Assembly: GCF_003076455.1 (NCBI RefSeq)
Contig: NZ_CP020918.1
Location: 4,252,001-4,316,000 of the forward strand
Direction of reading: 5' to 3'
DNA length: 64,000 bases
From: Flavobacterium faecale
Lineage (GTDB): Bacteria > Bacteroidota > Bacteroidia > Flavobacteriales > Flavobacteriaceae
Below the pieces are notes generated by a model that worked only from the letters and a program-made list of their open reading frames with translations, made no database searches and was not told the DNA's origin. Below are positions 57,062 through 64,000 of the stretch, one piece after another (the first letter of the stretch is position 1; every line of letters starts with the position of its first letter). A program made the position numbers and the translations under genes.

Positions 57062-58636
57062 TTATTGCAATTTCAATTCTTGTACATTTTGGTAATCGGT
57101 ACCTCTTAGTTTTTCAAATGTTTCTTTCATCTCCTTTAGTTTATCCGGAAATTGCTTTGCAACATTGTTTTGCTGACCGATATCTTTTTTAGTATTGTAT
57201 AATTGGTAGTCATCAGATGGCCCCATTTCTATATTAACTTCAGTATTCATTTTAGCAGCACCTTTGTACGGAGGAATCATAATCCAATCACCTTTTCTAA
57301 GTAAAGTTTTTGAATTTGCCTCTAAAACCAATGCTTTTCTACCTACCGCACTTTTTCCTAGCAATGTGTTCATTACATTCTGACTATCAGCCAATTTAGT
57401 TTCTTTACTACCTACCATTGCTGCCAATGAAGCTAGTAAATCCATTTGGCACACAACAGCATCAGATGTTCCTGGTTTGATATGCCCTTTCCAATAGGTT
57501 AAAAAAGGAACTCTTGTTCCACCATCTAGCAAACTGTACTTCCCACCTCTTAATGGACCAGCAGGTTTATGAGTTCCAAGTTTTTCTACTGCATCGTCAT
57601 AATAACCATCATTTAAAACAGGACCGTTATCGCTAGAAAAAACTATCAAAGTATTTTCTAACAAACCGTCTTCTTCCAATTTTTTCATTAATTCACCAAC
57701 ACACCAGTCTGCCTCAACAATTACATCTCCTCTTGGCCCTAAACCAGATGCTCCAACAAATCTTGGACTTGGTGTACGTGGTACGTGTGGTTGTTGTAAT
57801 GCATAGTACATAAAGAAAGGCTTATTTTTGTGCCCATTTATATAATTTTTAGCTTCGTCCAAAAAGGTATCTGCCATATCTTCATCATGCCATTTTGCGG
57901 CTGTACCACCTTTCATGTACCCAATTCTCGGAATCCCATTTACAATACTTTGATTGTGACCATGATGCCATTTCATCTTCAACATTTCTGGGTTCGAAAT
58001 CGCCGTTGGTTCTCCAGGAAAATTATTTTTGTAATCTACTTCAATTGGATCTTTTGGATCTAAGCCCACAACATCTCCGTTACGGATAAAAACCGTAGGT
58101 ACTCTATCCTGAGTAGCAGCCATAATGAAGCTGTAATCAAAACCTACTTCATTTGGACCAGGACTAATGTGCTTGTTCCAATCTGTGTCACCGGTACCAA
58201 GACCTAAATGCCATTTTCCAACAATTCCAGTATCATATCCTTCTGATCTAAGCATTTTCGGAATCGTCATTTGTGCTGTATCAATTAACAAAGGAGCTGT
58301 TCCTGGAAGAATCTTCGCATCTGAATTGCGCCATGGGTACGTACCCGTTAACAACCCGTATCTACTAGGTGTACACGTAGCCGATGTTGCGTAACCGCTA
58401 GTAAAAAGCATTCCGCCATTGGCCAATTTATCAATATTTGGTGTTTTAATTCCTGTACCGCCATAAACTGCCAAATCACCATAACCTAAATCATCAGCAT
58501 AGATAAATATGATATTTGGTTTTGCCTGTACAACGCTCTCGCTCTGTTTTTTTGGTGTACTTCCACAGCCAACAAAGGCAAAAACAGCCATTACAGCTAT
58601 AGGTAATTTCATAGTACTAATTGTCTTAGTCATCAT
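57062..58636 (-). CDS. Sulfatase lipoprotein, arylsulfatase A-like
   Basis: 524 residues. Unlike the other seven sulfatases it has a lipobox, with C24 after AVFAFVG, so it is membrane-anchored. NIIFIYADDLGYGDLAVYGG gives the metal site, C88 in SATCTPSR is the formylglycine residue, IVGKWHLGLGTGD has the conserved Lys and His, and VFSSDNGPVLNDGYYDDAV is the distal metal motif. It stands alone as a single-gene unit with a terminator, upstream of the HTCS gene. TACCATTTTACCCC lies about 570 bp upstream (59208-59221). Substrate within the galactan is unknown. Confidence 0.92.
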   Translation of the reverse strand: MMTKTISTMKLPIAVMAVFAFVGCGSTPKKQSESVVQAKPNIIFIYADDLGYGDLAVYGGTGIKTPNIDKLANGGMLFTSGYATSATCTPSRYGLLTGTYPWRNSDAKILPGTAPLLIDTAQMTIPKMLRSEGYDTGIVGKWHLGLGTGDTDWNKHISPGPNEVGFDYSFIMAATQDRVPTVFIRNGDVVGLDPKDPIEVDYKNNFPGEPTAISNPEMLKMKWHHGHNQSIVNGIPRIGYMKGGTAAKWHDEDMADTFLDEAKNYINGHKNKPFFMYYALQQPHVPRTPSPRFVGASGLGPRGDVIVEADWCVGELMKKLEEDGLLENTLIVFSSDNGPVLNDGYYDDAVEKLGTHKPAGPLRGGKYSLLDGGTRVPFLTYWKGHIKPGTSDAVVCQMDLLASLAAMVGSKETKLADSQNVMNTLLGKSAVGRKALVLEANSKTLLRKGDWIMIPPYKGAAKMNTEVNIEMGPSDDYQLYNTKKDIGQQNNVAKQFPDKLKEMKETFEKLRGTDYQNVQELKLQ

Positions 58637-59309
58637 TTTAAATAATTTAGTTTAGTAATTTAATTTGTTTTTCCTGCAAAATACTTTTAGTACAAATACT
58701 ATGAACAATGATACACCATAAACACTTTATATAAGAAACCATATGATTATTATAGCACTACAAATGTTTTTCAGTACTACTATTCACTGAAAATTACTGC
58801 TGCATCATCGTTAGTAAGACCGTGTTCATAAAAAAAGGTTTAACCTTCTACTTTCTTTTCGAAAACAATGACTTAGTGCTTACATCATTTATTTGCACCT
58901 TATCAACAAAACATTGAGTCTTCATACGAAGACCCAACGAAGTCCTGCAAAAACGTTCTTAGATATTCCTGCAATTAGTTTTGTTTTTATTTTAGTTTCA
59001 GAGTACCAAAATAAAGGATTTTGACATAAATATTTGTCTGCAAGGGTTTATCAAATGTCTTCTAGAATATTTTTTTTTACAGTTAAGTTTCTCTTTACGA
59101 TAAAAGTACTCGTATTTATTTTCATAATCATTCATATAAGCTAAAGCCTAGATACAAAGTAAAATAATATAATATCAAGAAAAGCATTCTTTTCTATCTT
59201 ATTTAAATACCATTTTACCCCTTATTAAAAAGTTATTTGCTAAAACAAAATTTAGATTATTCTTAAAACAGCTCCACCTGTACTAACAGTAATTTAGAAA
59301 TTATTACAC
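58637..59309. other. Intergenic region upstream of the lipoprotein sulfatase
   Basis: No gene is supported. AT-rich sequence with a TTTTACCCC motif at 59213-59221 that resembles the PUL motif. The rest shows nothing I can identify. Confidence 0.4.
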
Positions 59310-59310
59310 G

Positions 59311-60335
59311 ACTTTTTGCCACGAATTTCACGAATTGTCACGAATTAGCAGTTATTTATAAATTACATGAATTTTTATTTAAGTGAATAGAATTCGTGTT
59401 ATCTTTTAGAATCTAGCTTTGTGCTAATTCGTGTAATTTGTGTCTAAACTACTGCACATAGAACTAAAATAAGGTGTGTGTGTTTTTGCCACGAATTTCA
59501 CTAATTGTCACGAATTAGTAGTTATTTATAAATTGCACTAATTTTTATTTAAGTGAATAGAATTCGTGTTATCTTGTAGAATCTAGCTTCGTGCTAATTC
59601 GTGTAATTTGTGTCTAAACTTTTGCGGATAGAACTAAAATAAGGTGTTTGTTTTTTTGCCACGAATTTCACGAATTGTCACGAATTAGTAGTTATTTATA
59701 AATTGTATGAATTTTTATTTAAGTGAATAGAATTCGTGTAATCTTGTAGAATCTAGCTCCGTGCTAATTCGTGTAATTTGTGTCTAAACTTTTGCGGATA
59801 GAACTAAAATAAGGTGTTTGTTTTTTTGCCACGAATTTCACGGATTGTCACGAATTAGCAGTTATTTATAAACTGCATGAATTTTTATTTAAGTGAATAG
59901 ATTCGTGTAATCTTGTAGAATCTAGCTCCGTGCTAATTTGTGTAATTTGTGTAATTTGTGTAATTTGTGTAATTTGTGTCTAAACTTTTGCGGATAGAAC
60001 TAAAATAAGGTGTTTGTTTTTTTGCCACGAATTTCACGAATTGTCACGAATTAGTAGTTATTTATAAATTGTATGAATTTTTATTTATGTGATTAGCATT
60101 CGTGTTATCTTCTAGAATCTAGCTTTGTGTTAATTCGTGTAATTTGTGTCTAAACTTTTGCACATAGAACTAAAATAAGGTGTTTTTTTTCCACGAATTT
60201 CACGAATTGTCACGAATTAATAGTTATTTATATATTGTATGAATTTTTATTTATGTGATTAGCATTCGTGTTATCTTGTAGAATCTAACTTCGTGTTAAT
60301 TCGTGAAATTCTTGTCTGCATTTCACTTCCACGAA
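59311..60335. repeat. Tandem array of a ~170-bp unit, six copies
   Basis: GCCACGAATTTCAC recurs at 59318, 59488, 59658, 59828 and 60024, with a sixth, slightly shortened copy at 60190. Four intervals are 170, 170, 170 and 196 bp. The long one holds three extra copies of a TGTGTAATT 9-mer at about 59940-59980. Inside each unit CACGAATTAG and CTAATTCGTG are inverted, so each unit can fold into one large hairpin. It ends about 20 bp from the cstA stop codon. No spacers and no coding frame are present. Confidence 0.93.
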
Positions 60336-60357
60336 ATCCAACTTTATAACTATACTG

Positions 60358-61767
60358 TCATTTATTTTTCGAAAGAACAAACCAAACTGATAAAAGCACT
60401 GCAACTACAATTCCACTACAATATGATAAAGTGTAATCCAATTTGAACCCTTCGGGAGCTACCAAAATATAGGTTACCACAACTGCAGTCATAAAAGCTG
60501 CTGGAGCTAACACAAACCAAGCGGTCTTTCCTTCTTTTTTAATATAAACTGCAGCTGCCCAAAGTACGACCGTTGCCAGCACCTGATTGGACCAACCAAA
60601 ATACCTCCAAATAATCGCAAAATCTATTTCGGTCAATGCAATAGCAATGGCAAAAATCGGAATCGAAACCATCAATCGTTGGCTTAATTTTTTTTGATCT
60701 AATTTTAATGAATCAGCAATGGTTAATCGAGCGCTTCTAAACGCAGTATCACCCGAGGTTATTGGTGCTGCCACCACTCCAAAAATTGCCAGAATACCAC
60801 CCACTTTTCCAAGCATGGTATTGCAAATAATATTCACTACCCAAGCAGCATTATGACCTTCCTCGGCCATAGTTGCTCCCAATTCTTTTACACCTCCAAA
60901 AAAAGCCATCGCCACAGCAGCCCAAATTAAGGCTACAATTCCCTCGGTAATCATGGCGCCGAAAAATACTTTTTTCCCGTGTGCCTCATTGGTGATGCAA
61001 CGTGCCATCATAGGCGACTGCGTTGCATGAAAACCAGAAATCGCACCACATGCTATCGTAATAAACAATAATGGAAACAATGGATAATCAACAGGGTTGT
61101 TATGCATGTTTCTGAAAGTATCAACTGTTATTTCGGGAATTGTGTAACCTTCGAATAATAAAGCACCAAACAAACCCACCGCCATGATTAATAATGATAA
61201 TCCAAACAAGGGGTATATTTTCCCGATTAATTTGTCGATTGGTAAGATGGTCGCAAGCAAATAATAAATAAAGATAATGACAATAAGAATTGAAGTATCT
61301 GTACCTGTTAACTCTTGTAAAATTGTGGCGGGTCCAACAACAAAAACAACTCCTACTAAAATCAATAAAAGTACTGCAAACACACGCATAAATTGCTTAA
61401 CCGACTTCCCTAAATACACGCCTACTATCTCGGGAATCGAATCGCCACCATGTCGTACTGATAGCATTCCGGACAAATAATCATGAACTGAACCCGCAAA
61501 AATACATCCAAAAACGATCCATAAAAACGCAACTGGTCCCCATAAAGCTCCCGCAATGGCTCCAAAAATTGGTCCCAATCCCGCAATGTTCAAAAACTGA
61601 ATTAAAAAGATTTTCCCCAACTGCAGCGGAACAAAATCTACGCCGTCTTCCTTACTAATCGCTGGAGTTACTCGACTAGAGTCGGCACCAAACTTTCTTT
61701 CGACATAATTGCCGTAGATAAAGTAGCCCGCCACCAAAATCAGAATACTAATTAGAAAACTTATCAT
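60358..61767 (-). CDS. cstA: CstA-family carbon-starvation carrier
   Basis: 469 residues with about 12-13 transmembrane helices. LISILILVAGYFIYGNYVERKFG at the N-terminus, FNIAGLGPIFGAIAGALWGPVAF-type sequence (about residues 60-82), and GAISGFHATQSPMMARCI are hallmarks of CstA proteins, which take up peptides or pyruvate. It is shorter than E. coli CstA (about 700) because it lacks the C-terminal part, as in many Bacteroidota homologues. It follows the second FAD oxidoreductase by 65 bp and may be co-transcribed with it. The 170-bp array lies just behind its stop. A link to pyruvate made by the anhydrogalactose pathway is possible but speculative. Confidence 0.9.
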   Translation of the reverse strand: MISFLISILILVAGYFIYGNYVERKFGADSSRVTPAISKEDGVDFVPLQLGKIFLIQFLNIAGLGPIFGAIAGALWGPVAFLWIVFGCIFAGSVHDYLSGMLSVRHGGDSIPEIVGVYLGKSVKQFMRVFAVLLLILVGVVFVVGPATILQELTGTDTSILIVIIFIYYLLATILPIDKLIGKIYPLFGLSLLIMAVGLFGALLFEGYTIPEITVDTFRNMHNNPVDYPLFPLLFITIACGAISGFHATQSPMMARCITNEAHGKKVFFGAMITEGIVALIWAAVAMAFFGGVKELGATMAEEGHNAAWVVNIICNTMLGKVGGILAIFGVVAAPITSGDTAFRSARLTIADSLKLDQKKLSQRLMVSIPIFAIAIALTEIDFAIIWRYFGWSNQVLATVVLWAAAVYIKKEGKTAWFVLAPAAFMTAVVVTYILVAPEGFKLDYTLSYCSGIVVAVLLSVWFVLSKNK

Positions 61768-61832
61768 ATTATTATGTTATTAGAACTATTTTGATTTGCG
61801 ACTACAAGTACGTATTTTTTTCTTTATTAGCA

Positions 61833-63770
61833 TTAAGAATAACAACGAATCTCAAACATCTTTACGTTTTTGGCACCATGAGTATCTGCTAATTTTAAAC
61901 GAACTGCAGTCGTAGTAATCTCTGGGAAACTAGTTTTCACCAAACGGGTTTTGTTATTAGTTACTTTCGCTACTTCTACCCATTTTCCGCTCACACGAGC
62001 TTCAACGGAAAAGTTTTTAATTAACTCTGGCGGAACACCTGAAACCTGACCTAATTCTGTCGCTTTATCTGGATTTTTATGCATCATAATACGACGCTGC
62101 AAATTGGTATCAAACTTCATTTCGACTTTTGTTAATTTAATCGGATTATCCCATTCTAATTGCAATTCGGCATTCAATCCGTCAGACTGCCAGTGGTGAA
62201 TTTTTTCCACTTCGTCTCTACCCACGCCATCCAATAACAGTTTGGCATCACCAGAAGTAGTCGAAGAGGCAAAAATCAAACTCGCTTTCTTTGCCCAATC
62301 ATTCAAATCATTCGCAGGACGATTGGGGAAATAAGAATCATCCCGTAACAATTGTTCTTGTAATTCGGTAATATGATTGGTTGCTAATTTCCGAGGGGTT
62401 ATTTCTTTATTGATACAAAGTACAGAAGCCGTTCCTACCGCCTGCCCCATCATAGCACAGGTACTAATGATACGAGTGGATGACAACGCCATATGACTGA
62501 CACTTACATTACGACCTGCAAACAACAAATTGGAAATATTTTTCGAATACAAACTTCTAAAAGGTACTTCATATATTTGTTTAAAATTCGAATGAAAGAA
62601 ACTCGCTGGTTCATCCAAATTCTCAATTCCACCCGGACAATGCTCGTCCAAAGACCAACCTCCAAAAGCGACTGCGTCCGGAAAATGTTTGTACTCCTCC
62701 AAATCTTTTTGATTTAAGATATAGTCACCCATAAAACGACGTGATTCTCTACGCCCCGGTAAAGAACCTACCCAATCCAAAGCAATATTTTTGGATTCTG
62801 GAAAATCTCCCGAATTCTTGATATGATCCCAAACTCCATAAAAATACCCCATCAATTTATGACGATTCTCTTCGCGAGTATCTATAATATCGATATTACT
62901 GCCGACTTCAATCCACCAATAGCCTTCTTTGACATTCTTTATTTTTCGATGTTTATCTTTGAAAGCCTTTTTGGAATCAAATGGCAACATATAAGATGGC
63001 GGATAAAAAGGCACTGGTTTTCCCATATCTTTTGTACTCATCATAATGCAATCTCCCATTACCCAATTGTCTGGTTGGTCTGGTGCGAAAGATTCACCAA
63101 ACTCTGCTTTGCCTTCACGTCCCGTACGGAACTCTGCTCCAGCCATTGCCGCCATCAATCCGTCGCCAGAGCAATCGCAGAACATTTTTCCTTCCAAGGT
63201 ATATTCTGTTTCGCTGGTTAATTGCCAACAAATTACTTTTTTGATTTTGTCACCACTCATTTCTACGTCTACCGCCTGTGTGTTCAACATCAAAGTCAAA
63301 TTGGGCTGACGAATGACAAAATCATACAAAACATGATCCCATACATGATAGGATTCTTGTGAGTTGTAATATAAATTTTCGATCATGATCTCCTCAATGA
63401 TTCCCGTTTCTCGGTCTACTTTAAACTTATTTTGTAAACCTTGAACCCCATTTACAGTCACACGAACTTCACTCGACGCATTTCCGCCCAAAACAGGTCT
63501 GTCTTGTACCAATACCGTTTTCGCACCCGTTCTTGCAGCTGCCACCGCTGCCGATATTCCTGCCATTCCTGCACCAACCACCACGACATCGTAGCTCATG
63601 GTTTTTTTCTTTTTGTTAGGGCGTTTTATTTTTTTATTAGATTCATCCAAATCAAATAAATGTATGTCTTCTTCTTTAATAGGAGTCGCGCTGATATCAC
63701 CAAATAATGGCAAAAAACTTGCTGCTATCGCTCCCTTTACTCCGGTTTGAAAAAACTTTCTGCGTTCCAT
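61833..63770 (-). CDS. Second Tat-exported FAD-dependent oxidoreductase (paralogue of 11141-13081)
   Basis: 645 residues. The N-terminus MERRKFFQTGVKGAIAASF is a twin-arginine signal. YDVVVVGAGMAGISAAVAAA binds FAD, and LGGNASSEVR, DCSGDGLMAAMAGAEFRTG and LDWVGSLPGRRESRRFMGDYI are shared almost unchanged with the protein at 11141-13081. The C-terminal discoidin-like domain (IHHWQSDGLNAELQLEWDNP) is also shared, and the two end in nearly the same residues (EIRCYS and EVRCYA). Substrate is unknown. Two copies at opposite ends of one galactan locus suggest oxidation of a locus-specific sugar or different forms of it. It is the first gene of a possible two-gene unit with cstA. Confidence 0.85.
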   Translation of the reverse strand: MERRKFFQTGVKGAIAASFLPLFGDISATPIKEEDIHLFDLDESNKKIKRPNKKKKTMSYDVVVVGAGMAGISAAVAAARTGAKTVLVQDRPVLGGNASSEVRVTVNGVQGLQNKFKVDRETGIIEEIMIENLYYNSQESYHVWDHVLYDFVIRQPNLTLMLNTQAVDVEMSGDKIKKVICWQLTSETEYTLEGKMFCDCSGDGLMAAMAGAEFRTGREGKAEFGESFAPDQPDNWVMGDCIMMSTKDMGKPVPFYPPSYMLPFDSKKAFKDKHRKIKNVKEGYWWIEVGSNIDIIDTREENRHKLMGYFYGVWDHIKNSGDFPESKNIALDWVGSLPGRRESRRFMGDYILNQKDLEEYKHFPDAVAFGGWSLDEHCPGGIENLDEPASFFHSNFKQIYEVPFRSLYSKNISNLLFAGRNVSVSHMALSSTRIISTCAMMGQAVGTASVLCINKEITPRKLATNHITELQEQLLRDDSYFPNRPANDLNDWAKKASLIFASSTTSGDAKLLLDGVGRDEVEKIHHWQSDGLNAELQLEWDNPIKLTKVEMKFDTNLQRRIMMHKNPDKATELGQVSGVPPELIKNFSVEARVSGKWVEVAKVTNNKTRLVKTSFPEITTTAVRLKLADTHGAKNVKMFEIRCYS

Positions 63771-64000
63771 AATTTTGTAATAGTTTTGGTTTTGGTTCTT
63801 GTAAAGTTAATCACTCACTCACCCATTTTTATAGTGAGGAGTAAATCAATTGTATTTACAGGTTCGTATTTACTGCAATTTTCTTAAAAAATCACCGAAA
63901 TACCAATAATACGACCTTACAAAAACATTACATTCAATATAATTACGTTTTTCAGGGGTTTTTAGAGCTATTATTACAAATTGTTAACAGGAGAATAATA
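63771..64000. other. Upstream region of the second FAD oxidoreductase
   Basis: No gene is supported up to the window edge. CTCACT (63814-63819) and AGTGAG (63833-63838) flank an AT-rich core containing CACCCATTTTTAT. This may be a regulator site, but the arms are short. Confidence 0.3.

Noticed and set aside
60358..61767. CstA as part of the carrageenan pathway through pyruvate
   Set aside because: Only position supports it; CstA-type carriers are common and usually unlinked to PULs.

Overview
The window suggests a Bacteroidota genome, most likely an alga-associated member of the Flavobacteriaceae. The DNA is AT-rich. It carries a SusC/SusD pair, a hybrid two-component system, a type IX secretion C-terminal domain, Bacteroidota-type -7 elements (TAnnTTTG), and start codons without Shine-Dalgarno sequences. 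I could not compare it with any reference genome.

Layout. The left edge (1-2354) holds the N-terminus of an FGGY (xylulokinase-like) kinase, a divergent LacI regulator and an OsmC protein. From 2.4 kb almost everything lies on the minus strand and forms one large polysaccharide utilisation locus (PUL). 2.4-5.7 kb: a sulfatase with a GH110 alpha-galactosidase. 6.0-7.8 kb: an IS1182-like element with a clear 8-bp target duplication. 7.8-10.0 kb: an ApbE flavin transferase and a secreted protein carrying the flavinylation motif. 10.3-11.2 kb: a 164-bp tandem array. 11.1-14.8 kb: a Tat-type FAD oxidoreductase and a sulfatase, divergent from a TPR-LuxR regulator at 15.0-16.6 kb. 17.2-24.7 kb: a six-gene operon (kinase, aldolase, cycloisomerase, aldehyde dehydrogenase, RhaT-type transporter, GH127). 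24.9-33.8 kb: a large GH2, a small secreted protein, a GH16 lipoprotein, a VOC protein and two sulfatases. 34.2-40.9 kb: an AraC regulator and susC/susD plus a third lipoprotein. 41.4-51.4 kb: a GH129-like enzyme, then GH2, three sulfatases and an SGNH/SASA esterase in one operon. 51.7-58.6 kb: an alpha/beta hydrolase, the hybrid sensor-regulator and an eighth sulfatase. 59.3-60.3 kb: a 170-bp tandem array. 60.4-63.8 kb: a CstA-type carrier and a second FAD oxidoreductase.

How it works together (inference). The gene set fits a sulfated red-algal galactan built on 3,6-anhydro-D-galactose, with carrageenan or furcellaran the best guess. Oligosaccharides enter through SusCD. Eight sulfatases remove sulfate. 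GH16, GH110, GH2 and GH127/GH129-type enzymes cut the chain to galactose and anhydro-D-galactose. The dehydrogenase, cycloisomerase, DgoK-type kinase and KDPGal aldolase convert anhydrogalactose to pyruvate and glyceraldehyde-3-phosphate. No GH117 or other agar-specific enzyme is visible, and the kinase is the galacto-type DgoK rather than a PfkB-type KDG kinase; both points favour carrageenan over agar.

Less expected features: an ApbE/flavinylated-protein pair beside Tat-exported FAD oxidoreductases (a possible periplasmic flavin redox module), a DNA motif (GAGGTAAAATACTGT-like) shared by several PUL transcription units, and a tandem array whose units carry decayed copies of the last codons of the neighbouring oxidoreductase gene.
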